A stretch of 64,000 nt of DNA from Stenotrophomonas sepilia (GTDB lineage Bacteria; Pseudomonadota; Gammaproteobacteria; Xanthomonadales; Xanthomonadaceae), in contig NZ_LXXZ01000026.1 in assembly GCF_003244875.1 (NCBI RefSeq), positions 62,001 to 126,000 of the forward strand, in the 5' to 3' direction. This document shows positions 54,905 to 63,937 of the stretch, in pieces; positions within the stretch are counted from its first letter, which is position 1; each line of letters begins with the position of its first letter. Below the pieces are notes generated by a model, which had not been told where the DNA came from, did not search any database, and worked only from the letters and a program-made list of their open reading frames with translations. The translations under genes and the position numbers were made by a program.

Positions 54905-57850
54905 TCAGTTGTAGATGATGTGGAAATAGAAGAAGCGGCCATAGTCGTCGATCTCGGTTCGGAAACGCCCGTTCGGACCGGTGCTGTAGGTTGGCTGGGT
55001 GTTGAACAGGTTCTTGGCCTCGTACTTCAGCGTTACGTGCTTGCCGACCTTGTGGCTGAAAGCCATGTTGAACGTCATGTATGGGTCGTAGTACGAATCC
55101 AGCCATTCGGTGTCACCGAAGTCGACCAGCATCCGGCTGCGGTAGGTTCCGGACAGGCGCAGTTGCGAGCTCTTCCACGGCATGCGCCAGATCACTGACC
55201 CATTGAGCGACCAGTCCGGCTGGTACAGCAGGCGGTCCAGGCGCCGCTCGGTGCCATCGGTGATGCGGTAGTTGGTCTGGCCTTCCAGACGCGTCGCGTT
55301 GAAGTACATGTCGAAGCGCTGGCGGCCCCACTGCAGATTGCGATTGGCCACCGCGAACTCAACGCCACGCAGCTTCGACTCGTCGGTGTTCATCGGCTGG
55401 GTGACCCGGTAGCGAGTGTCCCCCACGTTCTCGAACGTGGTCAGGGTGTAGATATCGTCCTTGATCACCTTGTCGAACAGCGCCACCGAGACCAAGCCAT
55501 TGTTGCCGTTGAAATACAGGTCCCACGCCAGGTCGACGTTGGTGGAACGGCGCGGCTGCAGGTTGGCGTTGCCCTGCTTGATGGTGCAGAAGCCCCTGCC
55601 CTCCTCGTCATCGCCACAGCTGGTGCTGGTGGCCTGGGCGATGTTGCTCGGCGTCGGCCGGCCCAGCGTACGGCTGGCGGAGAAGCGCAGGCGCTGGTCC
55701 TCGCTCAGCTTGAACGTCGCATTCAACGAAGGCAGCAGGTTGTTGTAGCCACCGCTCGTGTTGCGGAAGGCGGAGGTATACGTACTGCCGCCATCATCGC
55801 TGAACGGGCTGTAGGCATTGAAGCGTGTGTGGTCGTAACGCAGGCCGCCGATCAGCAGCAGCCGGTCCCAGGCGTAGTGAGCGGACACATAGGCATTGGT
55901 GATGTCCTCCACGTACTTGTAGTCGCTGGTGAAGTTGGCATTCGGGTACGCCGCATTGTTGTTGCCCAGCTTCGGCAGCAGTTCCTCGTTCCACTTGCGG
56001 TTGTCGATCAGCGGGAAGCCCGGCACGCTGCCCAGCAGCGTCGAACCCGGATACAGGTAATCGTTGAGCGTGGCACTGCTCTTGAAGTAGTCGAAGTCGA
56101 TGTCCTGCCAGATCTTCAGGTGGCGGTACTCGGCGCCGGTGGCCAGGCCGAAGCCACGCGCATCGGCGTCGATGTTGTAGCTGAAGTCCGCGCGCAGGTT
56201 GTCGATGCTCTCCTTGGCATCGCGTGGGGAGACATAGGCCTGCGCCGGATTGAGCTTGAACGCGGAGCTGGTCAGCAGGCTGGAATCAGAAACCGCTACC
56301 GCGTTTGGGAACCCGTGACTGTCATTCTCGTAGTCGACGAACAGATTGCTTGGATAGGCGCGCACGCCCCAGTAGACCTGGTTGTTGTGGAAGGTCTCTT
56401 CGGTGTGGCCACCACGCAGGGTCAGGCGCGAACGGTCGCCGACGTCCCAGTTGAAGCTGGCGATGGCGCCACGGTTGCTGCGGTCCCAGCGGTCGTGGCG
56501 GTTCTTGATATAGATGCTGTTGATCTGCGTGGTGCCGCTGTCCTCGGTCTGGTTGCGGATCGGAAACTTGGCGTTGCCGTACAGATCCGTCTTGTTCATC
56601 GTCGAGTTCTCGTAGAACCGGTACGAGTACAGCAGCAGCGATGCGTAGAACGGATCATCCGAGGGCTTCCACTCAAGCTTGGCAGAGCCACCGAAGTTGG
56701 TGATGAAGTTGGTATAGGTGCCGGTACTGAAGTTGCCAGGCGCACGCAGGCCGTTCCAGCCCTTGGCCTCGTCCGGACCCGTGGTGCCGTCGGTGAGGTA
56801 TTTTCCAGCATCGTTGTAGTAGTAGTTCGACTCCACCCAGCGCTTGACGCTGTTGCGTGAACGCTGCTCATAGCGTGCCACCGCAACGATGCCGAATTCC
56901 TGGTCGGCGCCGAACTGGTTGGAGAACACCATCTTGGCACTCTTGCCGAAATGGCCCAGGGTCTCGTGGTTGCCGCCGGCACTGCGCTCGACGTTGGTCT
57001 CGGCTGTGGAATAGATGCCTGCCACATCGGCAAACACGTACCTGCCCGACCGGTCGAAGGCGCTGCGGCTGATGATGTCGATCACACCGCCGATCGCATC
57101 CGGTGCCTGCTCCGCGCTGAAGCTCTTGTAGATGTCGGTTCGGGTACCGATGTCGCTGGGAATCAGCTGCAGATTGTTCATGCGCTCCCCGGAGCCACTG
57201 CCCCCCACGCTGGCGATCGCGATGCCATCGATGGTGGTGTAGTTGAGGTTGGCCTGCACGCCGCGCACGGTCACATAGCGTGGTTCGCCGGCATCCTCCA
57301 CTGCACTCAGGCCTGGAGCGGCCATCAGGCTCTCGGCCAAGGTCTCGTCGCCGTAGCTGTCCATCTCGTCGTAGACCACCGAATCCTTGATCACCGGCGA
57401 CGACTTCTTCTGGTCGATGACCTCATGCGCGGCAATCACCTTCACCGTGCCCAGGGTCGGCGCCAGCACCGCCCCGGCCTCGCGCGGCATCGGCGCGGCT
57501 GGCTTCGGCGCATTGCGTGCGGGTGCCGGATCGATGGCGATGACATTGCCATCCACCACGGTGTAGCCAAGGCCGGTACCCGCCAGCAGTGCGTCCAACG
57601 CCTGCTTGACGGTGGCGCCCCGCGGCACAGCCCCGGCCATGTGCGCTTCACCGCTGCCCGAGTACAGGAACTGCACGCCGGAACTGCGCGACAGCTGCTC
57701 AAGCGCACGTGCCAGCGGTTGCGCCGCGATCGCCGCCGACACGCGGGCTTCAAGGCCATCGGCAGTGGCCGCGGCCGCGGCCGCGGCCGCCATTGGCACG
57801 CTGCAGGGAGACAGGGCGAGGATGATCGACAGGTAGAGCGTGTTGCGCAT
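54905..57850 (-). CDS. TonB-dependent receptor with STN signalling domain
   Basis: The product is 981 residues from ATG 57850. A signal peptide with a run of Ala (encoded by GCGGCC tandem repeats at 57768-57791) leads to an STN secretin/TonB domain (residues about 40-95: QPLARALEQLSRSSGVQFLY, VKQALDALLAGTGLGYTVVDGNVIAI), then a plug (GLSAVEDAGEPRYVTVRGVQ) and a large barrel ending DDYGRFFYFHIIYN. The STN domain normally touches a FecR-type anti-sigma factor; fecR and fecI homologues are just upstream. The ligand is not known, but the downstream PhoD points to an organophosphate. Confidence 0.94.
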   Translation of the reverse strand: MRNTLYLSIILALSPCSVPMAAAAAAAATADGLEARVSAAIAAQPLARALEQLSRSSGVQFLYSGSGEAHMAGAVPRGATVKQALDALLAGTGLGYTVVDGNVIAIDPAPARNAPKPAAPMPREAGAVLAPTLGTVKVIAAHEVIDQKKSSPVIKDSVVYDEMDSYGDETLAESLMAAPGLSAVEDAGEPRYVTVRGVQANLNYTTIDGIAIASVGGSGSGERMNNLQLIPSDIGTRTDIYKSFSAEQAPDAIGGVIDIISRSAFDRSGRYVFADVAGIYSTAETNVERSAGGNHETLGHFGKSAKMVFSNQFGADQEFGIVAVARYEQRSRNSVKRWVESNYYYNDAGKYLTDGTTGPDEAKGWNGLRAPGNFSTGTYTNFITNFGGSAKLEWKPSDDPFYASLLLYSYRFYENSTMNKTDLYGNAKFPIRNQTEDSGTTQINSIYIKNRHDRWDRSNRGAIASFNWDVGDRSRLTLRGGHTEETFHNNQVYWGVRAYPSNLFVDYENDSHGFPNAVAVSDSSLLTSSAFKLNPAQAYVSPRDAKESIDNLRADFSYNIDADARGFGLATGAEYRHLKIWQDIDFDYFKSSATLNDYLYPGSTLLGSVPGFPLIDNRKWNEELLPKLGNNNAAYPNANFTSDYKYVEDITNAYVSAHYAWDRLLLIGGLRYDHTRFNAYSPFSDDGGSTYTSAFRNTSGGYNNLLPSLNATFKLSEDQRLRFSASRTLGRPTPSNIAQATSTSCGDDEEGRGFCTIKQGNANLQPRRSTNVDLAWDLYFNGNNGLVSVALFDKVIKDDIYTLTTFENVGDTRYRVTQPMNTDESKLRGVEFAVANRNLQWGRQRFDMYFNATRLEGQTNYRITDGTERRLDRLLYQPDWSLNGSVIWRMPWKSSQLRLSGTYRSRMLVDFGDTEWLDSYYDPYMTFNMAFSHKVGKHVTLKYEAKNLFNTQPTYSTGPNGRFRTEIDDYGRFFYFHIIYN

Positions 57851-57990
57851 CACGGGTCCTTGGAAGAGAAAAGGCTGCGAGGTCGCCGCGTGACTTGGCA
57901 GCGGCTTCTCCCAAGTAAGAGCCCGCATCCACCGAAGTGGAGAACAGGGATTCGATGAATTTTTTCTGACAGTCCACGACCACACGGGCC

Positions 57991-59013
57991 TCAGCGACTG
58001 TCGACCCGCACTGTGTCGCCTTCGCGCCTCACCACGAAGCGTGGGTCGCGTTCAAGGAAGGCCTGCAGCGCACCGATGCGATGCGCATCAAGGCTGCCGG
58101 ACAACCGTGCCGATGCTGCGCCTTCGTCCAGCACGCGCACCTGCACCTGGTTGTGCCGGTTGAAGGCAGCTGCCACCTCATCGAGCCGCTCGTCGAGGAA
58201 GGAGACTTTGCGCTGCTGCCAGTCCAGCAGCATCGACAGCGGCATGTCCACTGACTCGACGGCATGGCTTCGCGCGTCGACCTGCACCACCCGGCCCTGC
58301 TCCAGCTGGGCCAGGCGGCGGGCACCCGCGCCCTGGCTCCAGACCTCGACCTCGCCGGAGACCACGCCGATGCGGGTGCTCTGCAGCCGTCGCGATACAT
58401 CGAATACAGTGCCGATATCCCGGATCTCCAGGCCGTTCACTTCCACCTCGAACGGACGGCGGTCGCGGGCGATGTCGAACGTGGCCTCCCCCTGCAGCAG
58501 CTCCACCCTTCGACTGAACCAGCTCATGCGTACCCGCAGTCGGCTGTCCGCGTTGAGCCGCACCTGGGTCTGGTCGGGCAGCACCAGGTCGCGGAGTTCA
58601 CCATGCCCGGCACTGTAGAGCTGCTGGGTGGGCATCATCTGCGAAACCAGGCCCACGCCGAGCAGGGCAACACAGGCCGCGGCAGAGACCGTCCACCAGC
58701 GCACGCGACCGCGACGCAGCGCGGCGCGGGGCGGCGCGTGCGCACGACCGAACAGCGGCACCACCTTGGCGGCGACCTGCTGCGGTGGCACCAGCGCCGC
58801 ATCAGCCAACGGCGATTGCAGCGCCTCGCCCACCTGCCGGTGCAACGCGAGCGCGCGCATGTAGGCGCGAACATGCTCGGGCGAGCGCTTCATCCAGTCG
58901 AGGAACGCGACACGCCCGGCCTTGTCCAGCCCCCCCTCGCGATTGCACAGGAACCAGTGCGCCGCCTCACGTTCGATCGCGTCGTCAGGCCTGCGTGATG
59001 GATACCGATTCAT
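57991..59013 (-). CDS. FecR-family anti-sigma regulator
   Basis: The product is 340 residues from ATG 59013. N-terminal DUF4880-like cytosolic part (EREAAHWFLCNREGGLDKAGRVAFLDWMKRSPEHVRAYM), one membrane helix (WWTVSAAACVALLGVGLVSQ near 107-126), then periplasmic FecR domain (HGELRDLVLPDQTQVRLNADSRLRV, VEVNGLEIRDIGTVFDV) and a C-terminal STN-contacting domain. It overlaps the sigma gene (ATGA) and would carry the signal from the 981-residue receptor to the sigma factor. Confidence 0.93.
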   Translation of the reverse strand: MNRYPSRRPDDAIEREAAHWFLCNREGGLDKAGRVAFLDWMKRSPEHVRAYMRALALHRQVGEALQSPLADAALVPPQQVAAKVVPLFGRAHAPPRAALRRGRVRWWTVSAAACVALLGVGLVSQMMPTQQLYSAGHGELRDLVLPDQTQVRLNADSRLRVRMSWFSRRVELLQGEATFDIARDRRPFEVEVNGLEIRDIGTVFDVSRRLQSTRIGVVSGEVEVWSQGAGARRLAQLEQGRVVQVDARSHAVESVDMPLSMLLDWQQRKVSFLDERLDEVAAAFNRHNQVQVRVLDEGAASARLSGSLDAHRIGALQAFLERDPRFVVRREGDTVRVDSR

Positions 59014-59525
59014 GTGAGCTCCCTGGCGCCCAGCGCCTTCCTGCAGGCCTCCAGCCCCTTGCCGATATGCTTGCGCACCATGTGCACCGACACCTGCAGC
59101 TGCTGGCTGATTCCCGGGCAGTCCAGCCCGTCGCGGTAATGCAGCTCCATCACCCGGCGCGTGGTCGCCGGCAACCGCGCGATGGTGCTGCGGATATCGT
59201 TCCAGCGCTGCGCACGCTCGAATTCGCCCTCGATGTCTTCTTCGCTTTTCAGCACTTCGGCCAGCAGATCGACGTCCTCGAGCGGCGGTAGCGACGACCG
59301 CGCTCGTGCATGTTCGCGCGCCAGGTTGGCCGCCACGGTGAACAGGTAGGCTTCCGGGTTCTCGACCGCGTCGGCATCCTCGCCGGTGCTGCGCAGCAGC
59401 CGCAGGTAGACCTCCTGCGCCAGGTCTTCGGCATCCTCGCTGGCCGAACCGCGACGCAGGAAGAAGCCACGCAGCAGCCGGCGCCGCAGTTCGTAGCTCT
59501 TCTCCCAGATCCTCACGCTGTTCAC
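59010..59525 (-). CDS. ECF sigma factor, FecI type
   Basis: The product is 171 residues from GTG 59525. Region 2 contains SEDAEDLAQEVYLRLLR and NPEAYLFTVAANLAREHARAR; region 4 contains ARLPATTRRVMELHYRDGLDCPGISQQLQVSVHMVRKHIGKG. It heads the leftward order sigma-FecR-receptor-PhoD. Its target promoter presumably lies just upstream or before the receptor. Confidence 0.92.
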   Translation of the reverse strand: MNSVRIWEKSYELRRRLLRGFFLRRGSASEDAEDLAQEVYLRLLRSTGEDADAVENPEAYLFTVAANLAREHARARSSLPPLEDVDLLAEVLKSEEDIEGEFERAQRWNDIRSTIARLPATTRRVMELHYRDGLDCPGISQQLQVSVHMVRKHIGKGLEACRKALGARELT

Positions 59526-59852
59526 GGCCGGCCAACCACCCCGAGGCTGGAAAGCCCAGCAGGGTGACGGCCATTGATGACAGGGGCGTTGCAGCAGACG
59601 AACGCACCAGGCATTCCCCGCCCGGCACGTCGGCGCACGATACGGCGCGCTGCTCCAACTCTTGCTTGCCAGAAACCGAAGCCGGGCCCGCCTATCGAAG
59701 GCGCGAGGACGGGCCTACGCTTGTCTCCTCGGTGGCTGCCACGTCCGCCCTTCGCGTCACGGCATTGCCGTGGCGACCCCGCTCCAGTGCTGTGCGCCCT
59801 GATGGTGTTGTCGCCTAGGCAGACGTCCGAGCGGCGCCCTCCGGAGACAGCC
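59526..59852. other. Intergenic region, no gene seen
   Basis: These 327 bases separate the sigma gene (leftward) from the aceE remnant (rightward). I see no RNA gene or repeat. One copy of CTGTCAT (minus strand, 59583-59577) resembles half of a PHO box, about 52 bases before the sigma start. Confidence 0.5.
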
Positions 59853-60208
59853 ATGAACCAATTTCTGATCCCCTTCGATACCGACCCGCTGGAAACGCGG
59901 GAGTGGCGTGAATCGCTGCAGGCGGTGATGCAGGCCGGTGGCCGGCCACGCGCGCACTACCTGATCGATCAGCTGAGCGGGCTGGACGCCCCGCAGCACG
60001 GCGACCTGCATACCTGCGCATGGACGGCCTACGTCAATACCATCCCGCCCGAACGCCAGCCGGCCTATCCGGGCGACCTGGCCGTCGAGCGCCGCCTGAA
60101 CGCGATGATCCGCTGGAACGTGATGGTCATGGTGCTGCGTGCTGGATGCAGGACGCCATGGGCAGGTATGGCATCGACACCGGCAAGCGCGACCCGGCCC
60201 CGGTGTAA
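59853..60208 (+). pseudogene. aceE remnant: N-terminus fused to C-terminal tip
   Basis: The start (ATG 59853) and the first ~100 codons encode the pyruvate dehydrogenase E1 N-terminus: DPLETREWRESLQAVM, RAHYLIDQL, TAYVNTIPPERQPAYPGD, and NAMIRWNVMVMVLRA. The homology then ends abruptly. In another frame, bases about 60145-60208 encode MQDAMGRYGIDTGKRDP and end at TAA, resembling the extreme C-terminus of AceE. So an estimated 750 or more codons are missing and the junction is out of frame. It is read as a decayed internal-deletion copy. The family is about 890 residues. A functional aceE is presumably elsewhere. Confidence 0.8.
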
Positions 60209-60216
60209 GGCGGCGG

Positions 60217-60249
60217 TGTTCACCACGCCCGTTGTGCGGGCGTGGTGAA
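60217..60249. terminator. Hairpin between aceE remnant and small exported protein
   Basis: GTTCACCACGCCC-gttgt-GCGGGCGTGGTGAAC is a near-perfect 14-bp stem without a T-run, between convergent reading frames. Confidence 0.6.
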
Positions 60250-60259
60250 CGCAGGATCG

Positions 60260-60742
60260 CTACGGCATGCGTTTGAACAGGTTGGTCTGCAGGATCGGCG
60301 TCCCGTCGTGAGCGTAGAACGCCTTGGTCTCGGTCATCGTCGCCTGGTCATCGGCCACGGTGTAGATACGGGTGGAGGCCGGCGTACCGTGGTCCACCAG
60401 CTGCATCACCAGGGTGTTCGGCGCCGGCAGCTTCAGGTTGGCCTTGTCCGCGCCATAGGTACCGGACAAAGGGCCCGGCGTACCGTCCAGCGCCAGCGTG
60501 CCGTCGGACTTCATGGTATTGCCATCATGCAGGACGATATCCACGTGCGAGCTCCAGCGCCCACCACCGGCGTCCTTGAACTCCAGCACCACCCGCTTCG
60601 GACGCTGCGCCTCGGGCAGTGCCGAGGTCGCGGTGTCCAGCGACCAACGCCCCAGCAGCGGCGACGGGGACGCTTCCACCGCCAGCGCCAACCCGGCCGG
60701 CAGCGAACACGCACACAACAACACAGCGGACAACAGCTTCAT
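60260..60742 (-). CDS. Small exported protein of unknown function
   Basis: The product is 160 residues from ATG 60742. Signal peptide MKLLSAVLLCACSLPAGLALA. The mature part (LLGRWSLDTATSALPEAQRPKRVVLEFKDAGGGRW, LALDGTPGPLSGTYGADKANLKLPAPNTLVMQLVDHG, TRIYTVADDQATMTETKAFYAHDGTP) reads as a small beta-barrel, lipocalin-like. No family name recognised. Divergent from the downstream TonB receptor. Confidence 0.8.
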   Translation of the reverse strand: MKLLSAVLLCACSLPAGLALAVEASPSPLLGRWSLDTATSALPEAQRPKRVVLEFKDAGGGRWSSHVDIVLHDGNTMKSDGTLALDGTPGPLSGTYGADKANLKLPAPNTLVMQLVDHGTPASTRIYTVADDQATMTETKAFYAHDGTPILQTNLFKRMP

Positions 60743-60920
60743 ACGTTGCTCCGTTCCAGTGAAGAAGGTGCTGCGTGACGCGTTGTGGGGCGCAGCGCTT
60801 CGGATCGTGCACAGCATCGGGGCCCCGCACAAGGCAGGGCGCTGAACGCGCGGCAACCTCGTTCGCGCCTCCCGCGATTCAGGTCTGGCGGCAAGGCCTC
60901 GTCACGTCCTTGTCGATACA

Positions 60921-60942
60921 GATCGTTACGTTATAACATTTC
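60921..60942 (+). promoter_or_regulatory. Probable Zur box
   Basis: The right half ATAACATTTC matches the gammaproteobacterial Zur consensus exactly; the left half GATCGTTACG is a weaker match. The site ends 23 bases before the receptor ATG at 60966. Confidence 0.6.
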
Positions 60943-60965
60943 ACGCCTGTTTCACGAGTCCTGCT

Positions 60966-63296
60966 ATGCGTCGCCACCTGCTCGCTGCCGCCATCCTGCT
61001 CGCTGTCCACACCGCCCACGCTGCGGACGCGCCTACCCTTCCCACCCTCCAGGTCCAGGCCTCCCCGCCCTCGCGCGTCGACAGCCGGGTCACCGTCGAC
61101 AATCCACAGGCGCAGAACCGTACCCTCGGAAGCCTGCTCGAACATGTCTCCGGCGTGCAGAGCAGCGCCTTCGGGCCGAACGCGGGCGCCCCGGTCATCC
61201 GCAGCCTCAGCGGCAACCGCGTGCAGATCCTGCAGAATGGCCAGTCCATTCTCGGCATGAACGCGATCAGCGGCGACATCAACATTCCGTTCGATCCACT
61301 GTTCGTGCGCAGCGTCATCGTCAACAAGTCCTCCGATACCGTGCGCTATGGCGGCAATGCGATCGGCGGCAGCGTGGAGATCGATTCGGGCCTCATCCCG
61401 CGCAGCCTGGAAGACACAGAGCAGTCGATGGAGCTGGTCCTGCGCAAGGGCTTCAATGCAGCCGACGCGCAGGGCTTCCGCATGAACTTCAACAACCAGC
61501 GCAACCTCTCGACCAACCTGCAGGTCTCGCGCCAGCGCATCTCGCACTACGACATCCCGGGCAACAGCAAGGCCGACGTCTGCAACACCCGCCTGTTCCC
61601 GCCGACCGGCGGCGTCAACTCGGCGCTGGCCGACAGCTGCCAGAAAGAGGCGCGCGTCCAGCAGATCTACAACAAGGCCTCGCAGCCCTACATCGACCAG
61701 TTCATGAGCGAGAATCCGGACTGGGCCGATGGTGACTTCTCGTTCTACACCAACCATCCGACCTCGGTCTGGCAGCGCCGCACCTACATCAATCCGGCCA
61801 ACCCGGCATACGTGCCCGGCACGCCGTCGTACGTGCAGAAGCAGATCAACAACGATGTCACGCCCGACTACCATCACCGGCTGGGCAACAGCTACGCACG
61901 CAACTCGCAGGTGGCCTTCGGCTCGACGCTGTTCTTCGACCGTGGCTACGTGGGTGTCAGCATCGATGCCAAGGACAGCGAATACGGCGTGCCGGGATTC
62001 TCGATGCAGAACCTGTCGTTCGGTTCGAACGATGCTGATGGCCTGCCGGTGGGCGTGGTGATCAAGCAGGAACGCTACGCGCTGGACGCCCTGCTGCGCG
62101 ATCCGCTGCCGTGGTTCGAGCGCGCGGAGCTGCGAGTTTCCAGGCTGGACAACACGTCGGGCGAGCGCCTCGGTGCATCCAAGGCCAATGACTACGACTT
62201 CGAAAGCTCCCAGGCCGAGCTGCTTCTGAGCCATCAGCGCGTCGGTCCGCTCAGCGGCCTGCTCGGCTTCAGCCACCAGTCGCGCCAGGTCACCGGCAGC
62301 GGTTCACTGCGCTACCTGCCCGACGTCGACACCCGCAGCAACGCGGTGTTCCTGAAGGAGACGCTGGACTTCGGCTGGGCCAGTTTCGATGCAGGCGTGC
62401 GCCACGAGCGCGTTGACCATGACCTGCAACCAAGCCGCTTCAAGACAGCGCGCAATGCCGCCAACACGAAATTGCAGGACCGCGACTACCGGCTCAACAG
62501 CTACACCCTCGGATCGTATGTCGAGCTAGGCCCCTTGTTCGCCGCCAAGGTGCGCTACGCATCCTCGCAGCGCGCACCGGAGATCAACGAGCTGTATGCC
62601 AGCAACGCACACTATTCGGTGATGACCCAGGAAGAAGGCAACCAGAACCTCAAGCCTGAGCGCGCGAAGAACCTGGAGCTGACCGGCCTGTTCCACATCG
62701 GCGGTTTCGAGCTGTCGGCCACCGCTTACCGGATGAAGTACGAGAACTATCTCTACCTCGGCCATTCCGGCCTGCAGACCGCCAACCGTCTGCCGCTCAA
62801 GTACTGGAAGCAGACCGACACCACGGTGAAGGGTTTCGAGATCGACGCATCTCAGGTGCTGGACTTGGGCCGGTATGGCACGTTGAACATCTCTGCCTTC
62901 GCCGATCTGGTGAAGAACAAGGCCGACCACCCCGATCCGCTGCGCGCCCACAACGATGGCGAGTACCTCCCGAACATGCCGACCAACCGCTACGGTGCCA
63001 ACCTGCAATGGCAGCGCGAAGGTTGGAAGGCGCAGCTGTCGAGCACCTACTACGACACGCAGAAGTACCTCGGCCGCAACGTCAGCGAGGAAATCCCGCT
63101 GGACGCGTTCAACCTGGTTGATCTGCAGGTCAGCCGCGAACTGCCGGTGCGCAGCAGCTACATCGCCGGCATGGAAGTGTTCGTCAACGGCAGCAACCTG
63201 CTCAATGAGGAAGCGCGTCCACACAACTCGCCGCTGAAGTACATCGCGCCGCTGCCGGGGCGGGGCTTCCAGGTGGGTGTGACGCTAAAGCTCTGA
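60966..63296 (+). CDS. TonB-dependent receptor, possibly for zinc (ZnuD-like)
   Basis: The product is 776 residues. Signal peptide RRHLLAAAILLAVHTAHAA, plug domain with TLGSLLEHVSGVQSSAFGPN, PVIRSLSGNRVQILQNGQ and SDTVRYGGNAIGGSVEI, and a barrel ending GFQVGVTLKL. The plug wording is that of ZnuD/OprC-type metal receptors. With the Zur-like site upstream, zinc uptake is the best guess. No STN domain. It lacks the long His-rich loop found in neisserial ZnuD, so the metal is not certain. Confidence 0.9.
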   Translation: MRRHLLAAAILLAVHTAHAADAPTLPTLQVQASPPSRVDSRVTVDNPQAQNRTLGSLLEHVSGVQSSAFGPNAGAPVIRSLSGNRVQILQNGQSILGMNAISGDINIPFDPLFVRSVIVNKSSDTVRYGGNAIGGSVEIDSGLIPRSLEDTEQSMELVLRKGFNAADAQGFRMNFNNQRNLSTNLQVSRQRISHYDIPGNSKADVCNTRLFPPTGGVNSALADSCQKEARVQQIYNKASQPYIDQFMSENPDWADGDFSFYTNHPTSVWQRRTYINPANPAYVPGTPSYVQKQINNDVTPDYHHRLGNSYARNSQVAFGSTLFFDRGYVGVSIDAKDSEYGVPGFSMQNLSFGSNDADGLPVGVVIKQERYALDALLRDPLPWFERAELRVSRLDNTSGERLGASKANDYDFESSQAELLLSHQRVGPLSGLLGFSHQSRQVTGSGSLRYLPDVDTRSNAVFLKETLDFGWASFDAGVRHERVDHDLQPSRFKTARNAANTKLQDRDYRLNSYTLGSYVELGPLFAAKVRYASSQRAPEINELYASNAHYSVMTQEEGNQNLKPERAKNLELTGLFHIGGFELSATAYRMKYENYLYLGHSGLQTANRLPLKYWKQTDTTVKGFEIDASQVLDLGRYGTLNISAFADLVKNKADHPDPLRAHNDGEYLPNMPTNRYGANLQWQREGWKAQLSSTYYDTQKYLGRNVSEEIPLDAFNLVDLQVSRELPVRSSYIAGMEVFVNGSNLLNEEARPHNSPLKYIAPLPGRGFQVGVTLKL

Positions 63297-63371
63297 GGAG
63301 AGCCTGATTCGGTCGCCATCAGCGATCAATGATCGCTGGATGGCACGCCGGGACCCTGCATCCGCGCAAAG

Positions 63372-63403
63372 AAAAACGCCTGCAGATCGAGGATCTGCAG
63401 ACG
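63372..63403 (-). terminator. Terminator of tRNA-Ser
   Basis: On the minus strand CGTCTGCAGATC-ctc-GATCTGCAGGCG followed by TTTTT, 12 bases past the tRNA end. Confidence 0.88.
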
Positions 63404-63415
63404 CTTCTTTGTATC

Positions 63416-63508
63416 TGGCGGAGTGAGAGGGATTCGAACCCTCGATAGAGCTTTTGACCCTATACTCCCTTAGCAGGGGAGCCCCTTCGGCCACTCGGGC
63501 ATCACTCC
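63416..63508 (-). tRNA. tRNA-Ser (GCT)
   Basis: A 93-base class II tRNA with encoded CCA. Acceptor GGAGTGA pairs with TCACTCC, the anticodon loop contains CTGCTAA (anticodon GCT), and a long variable arm (TATAGGGTCAAAAGCTCTATC) is present. It lies 78 bases downstream of csrA. Confidence 0.96.
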
Positions 63509-63586
63509 GGGGTTTTCTCCGCGTCTGGTGCGTCGCACCTCAGCGGGGCGTGAATCATAACGTTAATCGAGTGCGAAGGTAAAGCG

Positions 63587-63790
63587 TTATTCGGCAGAAT
63601 TTTCGCTACCGGTGCCACCGGCTTCATCACCACGCTGGATGCGCTGATAGATCTCTTCGCGATGCACAGCGACGTCCTTCGGCGCGGTGATGCCGATACG
63701 CACCTGGTTACCCTTGACGCCAAGCACGGTGACGCTCACCGAGTCTCCGATCATCAGGGTTTCGCCGACGCGGCGAGTCAGGATCAACAT
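63587..63790 (-). CDS. csrA: Carbon storage regulator CsrA/RsmA
   Basis: CsrA is a small RNA-binding dimer that blocks or stabilises mRNAs at GGA motifs. The product is 67 residues from ATG 63790: [16 protein letters not shown], then [31 protein letters not shown] with the RNA-binding Arg44. A GGAG eleven bases upstream is the ribosome site and is itself a possible CsrA target. The GacA-like regulator at 20645 may control it indirectly through small RNAs not seen here. Confidence 0.97.
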
Positions 63791-63937
63791 TTTTGTAAGT
63801 CTCCATGGAACCGTGTGGAAGGGTATCCCCCACCGGCTTGACGCTCCGTCAAGAAGCGCTACCACGACAAAGGGAAAAGATTCGCAATGGTACCGTCAGC
63901 CGTCCCGCTCCTACAAGGAGGGGGACGGCCAGGTTCA
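63791..63937 (-). promoter_or_regulatory. csrA leader and alaS terminator hairpin
   Basis: On the minus strand a hairpin at 63900-63930 (GCCGTCCCC-...-GGGACGGC) follows the alaS stop. TTGACG near 63840, about 18 bases before GGATAC, could be a csrA promoter, but the -10 match is poor. Confidence 0.45.
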
